Assembly: GCA_963580455.1 (NCBI GenBank)
Contig: OY756970.1
Location: 12,896,001 to 12,960,000 of the forward strand
Length of the DNA: 64,000 nt
DNA from: Euonymus europaeus
Taxonomy: Eukaryota > Streptophyta > Magnoliopsida > Celastrales > Celastraceae
Direction of reading: 5' to 3'
Translations under genes and position numbers: made by a program
Notes under the pieces: model-generated
What the model saw: only the letters and a program-made list of their open reading frames with translations
Databases searched by the model: none
What the model was told of the DNA's origin: nothing
Shown here: positions 1-10,775 of the stretch, in pieces
Numbering within the stretch: position 1 is the stretch's first letter
Layout of the letters: each line of letters begins with the position of its first letter

Positions 1-189
1 CCAATATGCCCACAATGTGTTTGCTGAAATGTCTCAACCAAATTTTGGGTTTTCATATTATATGTGCATATCTGTCATAGAGGCACCTCATCTATGTTAT
101 CTCTATTCTTGTGCTCTTTGACAAATGCCCATTTTACTTTCATTGCACATCATCTATTTCTCACTTTGGGTCATTGTTTTTGTAGGGCC

Positions 190-1215
190 ATGCCACCTAA
201 ACGTTCCCGTTATATTGCTTCTTCATCACTTGTAATGCCACCTACAACACGTGACCCTTTTGACCTTGCAGACATCATTCCCAGGACTACTATCCAAGAG
301 GAGATCTGATTACTTTCTGCCAATAATTGGGCAATCACAACTTTGCGGGATCACTCTCTTATGTTTTTGGTGGATTCCGATCCTCATAACGAGTTGGTCG
401 TCTATCCTCGCGCAGTTCGTCAATTTTACCGCACACTGAAGAAGCTTCCAACGGATGACAATGCTCAAGACTCTGTGGTTTTTCAAACTTGCATCTCCTG
501 TGTTGTTGTAAACTTCACTTCCTCTGAGTTTTGCTCTTGTATGCGGTTTCCTTCCTCCTATACTGCCAATAACGGTTTTGAAAAACCTGTCCAGATGAAA
601 CCTACAGAGATGACTGATCTTATGAACATACATAGGGAGGATAGTGAACCTGTTGTACGCCGGTCCCAACTTCCCAAGCGTATGTGGCTGATCGACACTG
701 CACTTCAGCTAAATCTCTGTCCTCTCGGCCATGAGCAAGAGCGACGAGGGCTCTTCTTAAACGTGCTCTACTTTATTTTCTCCGGAACTTGATCTGATGT
801 GGGTGCGATATTCCTCTCCTATATGCTCAGAGCCCAAGCTGAAATTGTCAAACCTCCTAAGCGAAATAAGCCAACACCTGGCCGACTTTTATTTCCTCGC
901 CTTATCACACGTTTTCTGCTGTCTCAGAAGATCAAGCTCCCTCCTACAGATCCTGCTTATTCCCTCCAGCTGTTCAATTTGACTTCATGGCGTTTGAGCG
1001 CCTCTCATATGGAAGATGAAGATTCCACTTCTTCTGGACCATCCGTGCCTAGTAGTGCATTGTTAACTCGTGTACAACAGTTAGAGGTGGCACAAAAATA
1101 GCTCCGTGAGGATATATGTTGCCTTCAAACCACGTTGCCTGCTATTTTCGAAACTGGGTTACGAGAGCTTCGTGAGGAGATAGCTCGCTTGTTGCCTCGC
1201 GCAACAAATGACTGA
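190..1215 (+). pseudogene. env-like / plant transposon protein ORF of an Athila-like Ty3/gypsy element
   Basis: One frame runs from an ATG at 190 in good context (GCCATGCC) to a TGA at 1213-1215, broken only by in-frame stops at 307-309 (TGA), 790-792 (TGA) and 1099-1101 (TAG). The product has a Ser/Pro/Arg N-terminus, a globular middle like the putative plant transposon proteins found 3' of pol in Athila and SIRE elements, and a C-terminal coiled coil (LLTRVQQLEVAQ, then LREEIARL). The ATG lies just after a pyrimidine-rich TTTTTGTAG that could be a splice acceptor, which would fit expression from a spliced RNA. Assignment to Athila rests on position before two polypurine tracts and an LTR. 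The molecular role of such ORFs is unknown. All three stops could come from C-to-T change, so this copy looks dead. Confidence 0.6.
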
Positions 1216-1301
1216 TTTCTTATCCCATGTTATATTGTTCTTTTCCTCTGTTATTTTTATTTCATTCCTCATGTTTACGCATTGGGGACACTGCAATCTT
1301 T

Positions 1302-1316
1302 AAGTGTGGGGGAGGA
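1302..1316 (+). other. First (internal) polypurine tract
   Basis: The purine run AAGTGTGGGGGAGGA lies about 90 bases after the env-like ORF. Athila-type elements use this motif as plus-strand primer. A second near-identical tract sits at 2371-2383 next to the LTR, so this one is probably an internal extra priming site. Confidence 0.55.
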
Positions 1317-2370
1317 TAGAACACATCTTTAAAAAAAAACATAAAAAAAACATAAACAAAAAACAAAAACAGAAAAATTGCTCATCTAGCCTATCTTGCG
1401 GAATATTTGTGTTGCAGCTTAGACTTGCATGTGCGTCACAATTGAGCTACGAACACATATCACCTTATAGTATGTTCGATCTCGGGTCCTGTCTCATTTG
1501 TTTAATTTGCCTAATAATGAACACACTTGCACCGAAACATATGTTTGTGGGGTATGCCATTTACAATTGATATCGAATACTTATGATTGCTCATAGATGC
1601 ATTAGAATTTTGGAATACTAATATCCTGGCACGTTAAAAAAAATAAAAATAAATTCAAGGCTCTAAGTACCAATGTTCAGATGAATTTTTCATACCATCA
1701 TTATTATTAACCGAATATGTACTTGTGGTGTTTCGGTCCCGAACCTTTGTGATTCGAGTTAGTAGGTCCTTTGGGGTGTTTTTACACTTGACACCTTGGG
1801 TCAACTGACTTGAGATTGTCAATTTGAAAACTCATTACATGGATCACATCGAAAGTTAAAAGGGACAGAGCATTTAGAGTCAAAATTTATGTTTATGACA
1901 TCAGAATAAACTGCCAGGAAATTTTTTATTTGTTATTCTGAGATTCTGGGGTTATTGTCGTATTTGTGTCAGGATCATTTGAAAGTCAAATATTCATGTG
2001 TTCTGTTAAGCAATACACTATGGGATAAACTGATTAAAAGAGCAAACGACATGTGACTTGATTAGATCTGCTATTTTAGTGGTTATGGAGTTCATGAGGT
2101 TGAATTTGTTGGTCTACATACAGTTTGAGTGAATTCATATTGTTCTTGATGTGCTTTGGAATGATGGTGCGTTAATTTGAATGTTTGTGGGTATCGTTCT
2201 GGTAAACCCTCACGAGACAAAACTCGTCCACTAGGGACACCTAGGGGTTTAAAGGCTTGTTGCATAAGCTAAATGTAACCGCGATTCCTGCGAAAGTGAG
2301 TTAGGTGTTATTTATTTTAATTGTCATACATTATGGTTTATGCTATCTTTGCTCGGGACTAGCAAAGTCT
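1317..2370 (+). other. Non-coding 3' region between the two polypurine tracts
   Basis: About 1 kb without a supportable reading frame. It has A-rich runs just after the first polypurine tract. It is best read as the untranslated 3' part of the Athila-like element; no other feature was seen. Confidence 0.5.
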
Positions 2371-2383
2371 AAGTGTGGGGGAA
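2371..2383 (+). other. 3' polypurine tract
   Basis: AAGTGTGGGGGAA sits directly before the TG start of the 3' LTR at 2386, the expected place for the plus-strand primer of a Ty3/gypsy element. Confidence 0.75.
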
Positions 2384-2385
2384 TT

Positions 2386-3817
2386 TGATGAGTCCATATT
2401 TTGTTCATATATTTGGCTTGGAATGCTTTTATGTAATATCATTGTGTGTCTATTTTACCTCTCAATTACTCTATATGTGTTTTTGTAGGGGTTTTGACAA
2501 ACTAGATGGATTTAGGCTTAAAACTTCAGTTTTTCTGTACTGACATTTGAATAGCCATTGCAAGAGCTGTAAAACTCCGATTTCATTGATTCTAGTGGCG
2601 TTGGAAACTAGACATCTCAAGCTTCGCGCAGATATCAAGAGTAGAAATATCGGACCACGAATGAAGAATCTGTGAGCATACAAAGTCTGCTGTGAAATGA
2701 AGTAAAGTGCAGAGTTTTGATTGAATTCCATGACTTTTGGGCCCGTTGAATGAGCCACATGAAACCAGCCTTTTTCAGCCCATATCTAGGGGCAATTTTG
2801 TCATTGACTTAGGTTATTTGTTGACCTAAAATACAATGAAGCAAGGCCAAAAGGGGGGGACGACATATTGGAAAAAGAAAGAGGAAAAATGGAGGCAACA
2901 GCTTTTGGGGGATTTCTGGACACATTTACAGCAAGAAGGAGAAGGGACACATTTACAGCTTTTGGGGGATTTCTCCACATCTCTCTTGAGGGTGTATCAA
3001 TGTTTTACCCATCCCACTCTCTTGTTTTAATTTCTATGTTTAGCTAAATCTTTATCCAAGACTAGGAGGATGCCTTGATCTTGTTTTGCCATGTATTGAA
3101 TTATGGATTTATGAATGGTTGGATATAATTACAAATTCTGGATTTCTATGTTTATTGAGTTCTTGTGTGATTTCTTATGATTGACAACCATTAAAATTTC
3201 TTATGAATTACTTGATGAAGCCATATAGACAATAAGATGTTATATGGTTTAAAGCTTCTTGAAATCTTGAATTGGGAATTTACAGGATTCTTTAATTAGA
3301 TCATGTGTTCGTATGATTCCTATTTCTAAAGAACTTCATGAATTCCTTGTGTTTAATTTATGTCAATAAGATGGATAGATTGCATATAGGAACATCCGAC
3401 CTACACCAATAAGATGGGTAGTAATTGAGTTTAAGGAAATTCGACTTAAGTGCGCTAAAACCGACTTGGGTACGGGATCTTTGTAATTGATTTGCCATTT
3501 ATTTAATTGCTTCCAAATACATGGGTAAAATGGATTAACGGTAGAATCCGAAGTCTTGATATTTTCTCAATTGTTAACAACATCAAAAATTCATAAAAAT
3601 ATCTTTTAATTGTTTTCTTAATTTTTCTGATTTGAATCACTCAATTCCAAATTGTGTGGAATTTTAATTTACTTCTCACGTGTTTGGTTGGAATTTTATT
3701 TACAGTCTCTTGGGAACAAACCTGTACTTGCATATCTATACTATCATTGATCTGTGCGCTTGCAAGATAAATTTGTGCGAGTTTGACTTATTTTATAAGT
3801 TGAATTTGTGACGAACA
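2386..3817 (+). mobile_element. 3' LTR of the Athila-like Ty3/gypsy element
   Basis: The LTR begins TGATGAGTCC right after the polypurine tract and spans about 1.4 kb, a usual length for Athila LTRs. The end is set near ACGAACA at 3817 and is uncertain because neither a 5' LTR nor a target duplication is in the window. Short ORFs inside (for example 2471-2758 minus and 2836-3030 plus) are not supportable genes. The rest of the element lies left of the window. Confidence 0.6.
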
Positions 3818-3904
3818 AACTTGAACCTCAATATTAAAGTCCTCTATAGTCTCAAGTTATGTGACTCAACCAACAAAACAAACAAGTTTTAAGTTAAGAA
3901 AGAA

Positions 3905-4670
3905 GAAGTCTGAAAACCGACTAACTAGTGTTAGGTTTGTTTGCACCAATAAGCAACATTGGTTAGTCGCACCTAAGCAATGTGGGATACCCATATGGAG
4001 TACGTTACACCACCATGCTTCCGCGACTCAGCATCCACGGCGGTGCACCGGTAGCCACCATTTGTGTAACTCGCCCACGTAATTGCAGAGGCACGTGCTG
4101 TCCCTCCAATACCATTTATAACGAACCTAACTAGCCACTAGAAAATCGGCTGATTAGTGTTAGGTTTGTCCTCACTAATAAGCAACATCGGTTAGCCGCA
4201 CCTAAGCGATGTGGGATACCCACGAGGGGTACTTTACACCACCTTGCTTCCACGACCCTGTGCCCATGCCAGCGCACCAATAGCCACTATTCGCGTAACA
4301 CGCCAACATATCATAGAGGTGTGTTGTCCCTCCGATACCATTTGTAACGAACCTAACCAGCTAGTAGAAAATCGGTTAACTAGTGTTAGGTTTATATGCA
4401 CTAATAAGCAACATTGGTTAGCCACTAGAAAATCATTCGTAACAAACCTAACTTAGCCACTAGAAAATCGGCTGACTAATGTTAGGTTTGTCCGCACTAA
4501 TAAGCAATATTGGTTAGCCACTAGAAAATCATTTGTAACGAACCTAACTAGTCACTAGAAGAACGGCTGACTAGTGTTAGGTTTGTCCGCACTAATAAGC
4601 AACATTGGTTAGTCACACCTAAGGGATGTGAGATACCCACGAGAGGTACGTTATAGCTTTCTGGTTTGGG
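3905..4670 (-). mobile_element. Tandem array of a TRIM-like miniature LTR retroelement
   Basis: A unit recurs with starts near 3912, 4140 and 4368 (228-bp period), then twice more near 4462 and 4559 in truncated form. The cleanest unit has an LTR-like block at 4117-4238 (122 bp, TG...CA on either strand), a 104-bp spacer at 4239-4342 and the next LTR at 4343. Read on the minus strand, each spacer begins two bases past the LTR with TGGTATCGGAGG, close to the initiator-Met tRNA primer site TGGTATCAGAGC. It ends with the purine-rich GGAAGCAAGGTGG against the next LTR. That is the layout of a TRIM element, non-coding and mobilised in trans, here repeated head to tail. The 3' copies have lost the spacer. 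Confidence 0.65.
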
Positions 4671-5412
4671 AATGAACCATTCGAAATCAATGAACATTGC
4701 TTTGTTTCAAGATTTCGGGAATGACCTTTTTCGTGTGATATATCAAGCAGACCTCATATTGGATTGCCTTAAGTATTTGTTCTTTTGTATTTTTGTGTGG
4801 TTAATTTTGTAAGAGATTAGGATAACTAGAATGTTAGCTTTGCTGGAGATTTCGATGTACTTACTGTATATTATTTGCTTTAGATATTGACAACTTAAAA
4901 GTTCTGATCACTGATGAGGAATTATTAGTTTATGTGTTTACCTTAGGTGACCAGGACTAGTAGTTAGATACTTAGATTTGTGTTTGATTCAAATTTTTTC
5001 TTAGGACTTTGTAGATGAAAGAGCTTGTTGAGTATAGTAGTGGGAATTTGAGTCTCTTGTCTGCTTTTTTGCATCGAGTTTACCTTTTTTGTGGGAAATA
5101 CATTGACTTTGGTTTTTTTTTTTTTTTGCTATTCTTCCTTCCTTCAGTGCTAATGTGTCTCAACTCTCAATTTGTGCGGTGGTTCTTATTTTCTTTGAGA
5201 TGTTGCCAATTTTCTAATTGTGTAATGGTATATAAATATTTGATTTATTATATTTTTATACTATTATTGTTATTTATAAATAAAAAATAATTAAAAAAAA
5301 GTGGTTCAACCTTTATCATTTTTTTTGATCGTAACCGATTGAACCTCAATTTATTTTGACATGGGTCGATTCATGTGTCGGTTCCGATGACACTGGCTTG
5401 AACCGGTTGAAC
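4671..5412. other. AT-rich intergenic DNA upstream of UTP18
   Basis: No supportable gene. It includes a run of about 18 T at 5113 and generally low-complexity AT-rich sequence. It presumably holds the distal promoter of the downstream gene. Confidence 0.4.
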
Positions 5413-5419
5413 GGGCCCA
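5413..5419 (-). promoter_or_regulatory. Site II-type motif upstream of UTP18
   Basis: GGGCCCA reads TGGGCCC on the minus strand, matching the plant site II motif (TGGGCY) recognised by TCP factors. Together with the telo-box about 150 bases downstream it forms the pair typical of plant ribosomal-protein and ribosome-biogenesis promoters. Confidence 0.55.
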
Positions 5420-5567
5420 CATGACCCGTTTCATTTGCCGGTTTCTTTCCAGACCGTGCCCGGGCTGACCCGTTTGATATCTCAGCTTTGGCCATTTGTA
5501 TTTGATTTTTGCCTAGAAAAACACGTATTTAGCAATCATTCCGGAGCAGATGAGGAGTTTGGGTTGC

Positions 5568-5576
5568 AAACCCTAA
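5568..5576 (+). promoter_or_regulatory. Telo-box in the presumed 5' exon of UTP18
   Basis: AAACCCTAA is the exact telo-box, a known element of plant translation and ribosome-assembly genes near their transcription start. It lies about 50 bases before the predicted intron donor at 5624, so it is probably in the 5' UTR or at the start site. Confidence 0.65.
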
Positions 5577-5623
5577 TCGCGCTTCCGCCCTCTGAAAACG
5601 CGCAGACCAACACTATCTTTCTG

Positions 5624-6211
5624 GTGAGTAAAGATACCACCATCAGGTCTTCTTCAATCATCTTCAACTTCCGTGTCTGCCTGTTGGTTTTCTATGTTTG
5701 TATATAAAGCTTAAACTTTTGGGAATTGAATCAGATATGGGCGAATGGTTGATGTTAAATTCAGGCATGTGGATTATTCTCCTTCATGTCAGATAGCAAT
5801 CTGCCTCTAGGCATATTTTTTTCAGATACTGAAAAACAGAAGTTAATGCTTGCTTTCCTTTTTATTTGGTGCACAAGTTTGGCTATTCTGTTACATATTT
5901 TTTTTTTGAAAAAGAATATTTTGTGTTGATAAAATTTTAAGTAGTAGGCAAAGTTGTGTCTCCTGGTCAAGGAGTATACTCCTTGTCAGATAGCCATCTG
6001 CCTCTGGTCATATTTTCTCCAGATACTTAAAAATAGAAGTTAATGCTTGCTCTCCTTTTTTATTTGGTGCAAAAAGTTTGGCTCTTCTGTCACATTTTAT
6101 TTTTGGCTTGAAGTTAATGCTTGTTCTCCATAGGTTTTGGCTCTTCTGTCACATGTTATTTAGTGTGTGTGTGTATAGGTCAAATGAATGACATCTTGTT
6201 TGGTTTTGCAG
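5624..6211 (+). other. Predicted 5'-UTR intron of UTP18
   Basis: Donor CTG|GTGAGTAAAG at 5624 and acceptor TGGTTTTGCAG ending at 6211 give a 588-bp T-rich intron whose acceptor lies 25 bases before the start codon. Two blocks inside it are near repeats of each other: about 5785-5890 and 5985-6085, sharing a stretch with ATCTGCCTCT and GAAGTTAATGCTTG. This is a sequence-based prediction without transcript support. Confidence 0.6.
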
Positions 6212-6236
6212 AGGCAGAAATTTCTGCTGGGTGAAG

Positions 6237-7922
6237 ATGAGTTTAATTTCTCAGAATGCTCTCTCGAAAAACAGAGTCAAGACTAGAAGGGAGGAGACTG
6301 ATGAGCCTACGTTTCTTGAAGGGAACAAAACCAATGAGGATTTAAGGGAACCTGAATTTGATATCCCAACAAAGAAGAAGAGGAAGAAAGAAAAGGAAGG
6401 GAAATTGGGAGTTGAACAAGAACAACAAATGCAGAAACTAGAGAACTTTCTGTTTGGATCCTTGTATTCCCCTATTGAATTTGGGAAGGAAAAGGCTCAG
6501 GACGAGGTTGAGATGGGTTCTGCTTTGTTTTATGTTGATCGTTCTGCAAATGATTTGTCTTTTGATGAAGAAGATGCTGAAACTGATGACGAAAGTAGTG
6601 ATGAGGGAGCTACTGTGCAGAGGAAAGCTGTGTGGGTGGATGATGAAGAGGAGAAAACTAACGTACACATAGCTAAAACCAACAGATTGAGGAAACTGAT
6701 GAAGGAGGAGGATGAGAGTTTGATCTCTGGCTCAGAGTATGCATCGAGATTGAGAGCCCAACATGTAAAGCTGAACCCCGGTACAGATTGGGCCCTACCT
6801 GATTCAACTGCTAGAAATGGCCGTAGTTATGAGGATGAGTCATCGGATGAAGAAGATGGGGCGGTTGCAGCCCGTGGATTTGAGGAGCTTGAAGCTTTTG
6901 ATGACGTTCTTAGAACAAACGAAGACCTTGTTGTTAAGAGCAGTGCGAAATTGTTGCCTGGAATCCTTGAGTACTCGAGACTTGTGGATGCAAATGCTGA
7001 GGATCCTTCTAATGGTCCAATAAATTCAGTTCAATTCCATCGAAATGCTCAGTTGCTACTTACAGCTGGATTGGATCGAAGACTTAGATTCTTTCAGATT
7101 GATGGCAAACGTAACAACAAAATACAAAGCATCTTCCTTGATGATTGCCCTATACGAAAGGCTTCTTTTGTTCCTGATGGATCGCAAGTTATTGTGGCTG
7201 GAAGGAGAAAGTTCTTTTATAGCTTTGATTTGGTGCATGCGAAAGTTGACAAGATAGGCCCCATGGTTGGTAGGGAGGAGAAAAGCCTTGAAGTTTTTGA
7301 GGTATCCCCTGATTCTAGTACGATTGCTTTTGTTGGCAATGAAGGTTATATATTATTGGTTTCCTCCAAAACGAAGGAATTGATTGGAACTTTGAAGATG
7401 AATGGCACTGCTCGTTCTTTAGCTTTTGCTAACAATGGCCAGCAATTATTAAGCTCTGGAGGTGATGGTCAGGTCTACCATTGGGATTTAAGAACAAGAG
7501 CTTGCTTCCACAAGGGTGTGGATGAAGGCTGCATAAATGGCACTGCTCTCTCCACTTCCCCAAATGGAGCTTTGTTTGCAGCTGGTTCAGATAGTGGGAT
7601 AGTCAATATTTACAACAGAGAGGAGTTTTTAGGTGGCAAGAGAAAGCCGAACAAAACTATCGAGAACTTGACCACGAAAGTAGACTTTTTAAGGTTTAAC
7701 AATGACGCTCAAATATTGGCCATGGGTTCAAACATGAAGAAAAATAGTATGAAGTTGATACACATTCCATCTTGCACTGTATTCTCCAATTGGCCTACAC
7801 CAAATAGGCCACTGCATTATCCCCGTTGTTTGGATTTCAGTCCTGGTGGAGGCTTTATGGCTGTGGGAAATGCTGCTGGAAAAGTTTTGTTGTACAAGTT
7901 GCATTACTACGATCATGCGTAG
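6237..7922 (+). CDS. UTP18: U3 small nucleolar RNA-associated protein 18 homologue (WD40, SSU processome)
   Basis: An intact single-exon frame of 561 residues starting MSLISQNAL. The frame is open to a GTG at 6231, but the first ATG is at 6237, with A at -3. The N-terminal third is charged: a Lys-rich stretch (about residues 46-57), the family segment ENFLFGSLYSPIEFG (69-83) and acidic runs (about 109-140 and 199-208). The conserved YASRLRAQHVKLNPGTDWA block is at 168-186. WD40 repeats fill about 260-561, with a clear WDLRT and the family-typical end KLHYYDHA. UTP18 belongs to the t-UTP/UtpB-containing small-subunit processome that handles 18S pre-rRNA in the nucleolus. LFYVD at 97-101 fits the arch-interacting motif by which yeast Utp18 binds the exosome helicase Mtr4. 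The promoter carries site II and telo-box motifs. No lesion seen; this is the one convincing host gene. Confidence 0.93.
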   Translation: MSLISQNALSKNRVKTRREETDEPTFLEGNKTNEDLREPEFDIPTKKKRKKEKEGKLGVEQEQQMQKLENFLFGSLYSPIEFGKEKAQDEVEMGSALFYVDRSANDLSFDEEDAETDDESSDEGATVQRKAVWVDDEEEKTNVHIAKTNRLRKLMKEEDESLISGSEYASRLRAQHVKLNPGTDWALPDSTARNGRSYEDESSDEEDGAVAARGFEELEAFDDVLRTNEDLVVKSSAKLLPGILEYSRLVDANAEDPSNGPINSVQFHRNAQLLLTAGLDRRLRFFQIDGKRNNKIQSIFLDDCPIRKASFVPDGSQVIVAGRRKFFYSFDLVHAKVDKIGPMVGREEKSLEVFEVSPDSSTIAFVGNEGYILLVSSKTKELIGTLKMNGTARSLAFANNGQQLLSSGGDGQVYHWDLRTRACFHKGVDEGCINGTALSTSPNGALFAAGSDSGIVNIYNREEFLGGKRKPNKTIENLTTKVDFLRFNNDAQILAMGSNMKKNSMKLIHIPSCTVFSNWPTPNRPLHYPRCLDFSPGGGFMAVGNAAGKVLLYKLHYYDHA

Positions 7923-9847
7923 ATGGAGTCTTTAATCGTGACATTATCACATTAATGGTTTGCTGCATTTGCTTTTGCTGGATAATGTGTGACCAATCGT
8001 TATTTTTATTGTATGCATCACAATTTTGGGTTGGCATTTTGTTAGTGGAAGTGTGATCATTTTCTTCTCGCTAACTTGGCTTTGCCTGAAATATTATCGT
8101 TGGCTTGTAGCCTTGCTGTCCTCTTTTGCATTATCTTTTCAAGCATAGAGGATTACCTAACCCTCCCGTTTTGACCGAGTCCCTCTACTGTTGGGCGGTG
8201 GTACATTTCATGTGGGGATCACCGTCAGTTTAATTGGCAAGACTTGACAGCGAAATTGGCTTTTGGCTTGTATTTTGGGGCTTTGAATGTGTCACCTTTC
8301 TTGAAAATGAGAGGACAATCTTGACCGTCTAGCTTTTTAAAGAGATTGCAAACTTCATCAAAAACAATTCCAGCGCACAAGACTTTTTTAGTGGGCGGGC
8401 TCGGGAATAGACAAATTCTATGCAGATCTTTGTTCACATAATAAGGGAAGAGGACTGTTTTCGGGCATCGAATATGTGACCTCTAGATTGCATTAATTCA
8501 ATTTTATCACTAGATCACATGTTCGACTATTGACTGATCTCCAAAATTATGCTTTCACTGAAAGAAGTATTCAACGTTGATAGGATGATACATTTGATTA
8601 ATATGGATTTTTGCACATTGCATCTTATTGAGAAAGTAGAATAACAGAGTAAACTTGTTAAAGAATTTGGCACTAAAGGGAAGAAGTTTAACCCGGTGAG
8701 GACTGAGGAGCCTTGAGTGCCAAGGGCTTATTACAAGGCAATCTGCAGTTGTGCGAAGAACTAAACATTTTTTTTTTTTTTTTGCAGAACAACGGAAAGT
8801 AAAAAAACAGTGCTTAGTTCATTTGCAGAGCATTTTTTGATATTCCCAAGGAAGAACATGATTTGCATGCTCTTCCGAATGCAACTGAAGGTGATACAAG
8901 TAGAGATGCTTCTTCTGCATGATTCCCCAGAACAAAATATTCTCATAAAAGATTTTGTATCAGGAATGAAAGCTAGCTGTGATAAATTGAAAAAGAGAGA
9001 TTCTTATTTCCCCCATCGACCTTTATGACCTTTATCACCAACTATCTTGATAATCCTTGGAACAAAAAGGTAGAAATTGAGCATTCACTTTTTGATGAAA
9101 AATATTGATATTTATATATACTATATCCGACATATTGACTTTTAAATTTTTTAAGTAAGGGCAACTAGACGAATTGATGAAAATATACGAGGATATGGAC
9201 GTGCTAAATCTCTCTGGAGTCAAATAGTATGAATTTGAAATGTTTTGAGTTCGATTACTATTGAGAGCAATATCCTTATGACCACATGATGGGTCCGATC
9301 TCAATTATCTTGTCATCAAGTGAAAAAAAAAAATCAGGCGTGTAGACCTGACAACCTGAATAAATTTAAGCAATATCATATGTCTGATGTATAAACTTGT
9401 ATAATGTTATTCTCAATTATAAAAAAGGAGCTCACCAATTGCCACTAAAGGGGATTAAAATTTAATTACGTGTCAAGTGGATAATGACTATAAATTATGA
9501 GATTCTATGTCTATAAATTATCAAAATGAACATTGAGTGTAATTACATTGTTATTAGTATTTGTACTCATGCGTTGCCCGAATAATAAAAATAAATTATG
9601 TTCATAAGTGAAACAACATATGCAAGGCAACATTTCTTTATAAAAATAGTACGTTTGGATACATATGTACTATATCCGAAATAATTATAATTAACTTGGG
9701 CTTGTAGAATATGTATTTTCAAACTTTTTGGCAAGCCCCAAGTCGGAGGCCAAGTTAAAATCTGATGAATCTTTATTAAAAAAACCTACAAGTTGAGCAT
9801 AAATACGAACTGATTGATATTGATAAAATCAATGCAGAGAGGAGAAA
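7923..9847. other. 3' flank of UTP18 and unrecognised intergenic DNA
   Basis: The first 150-200 bases should hold the UTP18 3' UTR and polyadenylation region; no single site stands out. Beyond that I find only short unassignable frames (8225-8437 minus, 8810-9028 plus), a run of about 18 T near 8768 and AT-rich sequence. Confidence 0.4.
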
Positions 9848-9906
9848 GAGAAAATCAATTAGCATACAAAGCATGTCTGATCACATCCATCCATAATATA
9901 CCAATG
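9848..9906 (+). repeat. 59-bp direct repeat, left copy
   Basis: This block, containing GTCTGATCACATCCATCC, recurs in the same orientation at 15368-15426 with about five differences. The two copies bracket the OTU-MULE pseudogene and its repeats. They could be edges of a segmental duplication or remains of an element end. Confidence 0.7.
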
Positions 9907-9911
9907 GGAAG

Positions 9912-10017
9912 CACTAAAGCAACCCTCCCCCTATAAACTTATTATCAACCCTCCCCTATTTCTCTATCAATAATTGACATAAAATGATGCATAAAAATAA
10001 GGGTTATTGCTTTAGTG
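9912..10017. mobile_element. Small MITE with CACTAAAGCAA termini
   Basis: A 106-bp non-coding unit begins CACTAAAGCAACCCT and ends AGGGTTATTGCTTTAGTG, inverted repeats of about 15 bp. The CACTA/TAGTG ends suggest a miniature CACTA derivative, but I see no 3-bp target duplication. Inside are two CCCTCCCC blocks whose inverted form recurs at 15157 and 15311. Confidence 0.45.
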
Positions 10018-10775
10018 CACGTGCATACAGTCTCAGTTTTACTAGGACAGACCTATGCTCGTAGAGCTATTTCGGACAAAGACTTGTTCATTGTCAAATC
10101 AATCTTTTTTTAAGTAAATATCAATTATTGTACTGGTACGAGTCTAATTAAAATTAAAATATTCTATAACATCGGTTATTGTTGAATGATTTTTTTTATA
10201 TTCAACATTTTCTTTTCTGCACACATGTTTTATATATAACATATGTTCTATTATATATTCTTTAAAAAAATGAAATTACATTTTATAATTTAATTTTATT
10301 ATTAATAATTTTTATTTTTATTAAAAAATTTAATCAAAATTTATAATACATATTTTTGTTTTTTTTTTCTTTAATTAAGTTAATAGTTTAATATATTTTT
10401 ATTTAAATGCAATAATATACACTACATAGTAAACATAATTTTCTTATAAATAAAACATTAAAAAAACAAGAAGAAAAAAAGATGTCTCTATATACACCAA
10501 CATACATGTTATGCATACAATATATTCTACAATATGATATATTATTTGAATAAGTATTTGACCCATAGGCTTTTCAAGCCCCACGTGCGCACCTATCACC
10601 ATTGTCTGCTACAATTTTTGCTAGTGTGATGGGATGGGCTAGGCTTAGGCCTATGTTTAGTAATTTGGTGACTGTATTTAGATGGGTCCAAAAATAAGAG
10701 AAGTAAAAAATGTTGCACAACTGCACATGCAAATAAGATGATCAAATAATGGTTGCACGGAAAGTATTGTACTAT
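10018..10775. other. AT-rich intergenic DNA
   Basis: Very AT-rich sequence, especially 10100-10560, without a supportable reading frame or RNA gene. Confidence 0.4.

Noticed and set aside
3905..4670. Cassandra-type element with a 5S rRNA promoter
   Set aside because: The GATGTGGGATACC-like phrase recalls Cassandra, but no 5S box A, intermediate element or box C was seen, and the LTR is too short.
6231..6236. GTG at 6231 as the UTP18 start
   Set aside because: The first ATG is at 6237 with an A at -3, and plant genes rarely start at GTG.
8225..8437. 70-residue minus-strand frame after UTP18
   Set aside because: It matches no family I recognise, has no codon or motif support and lies in ordinary intergenic sequence.
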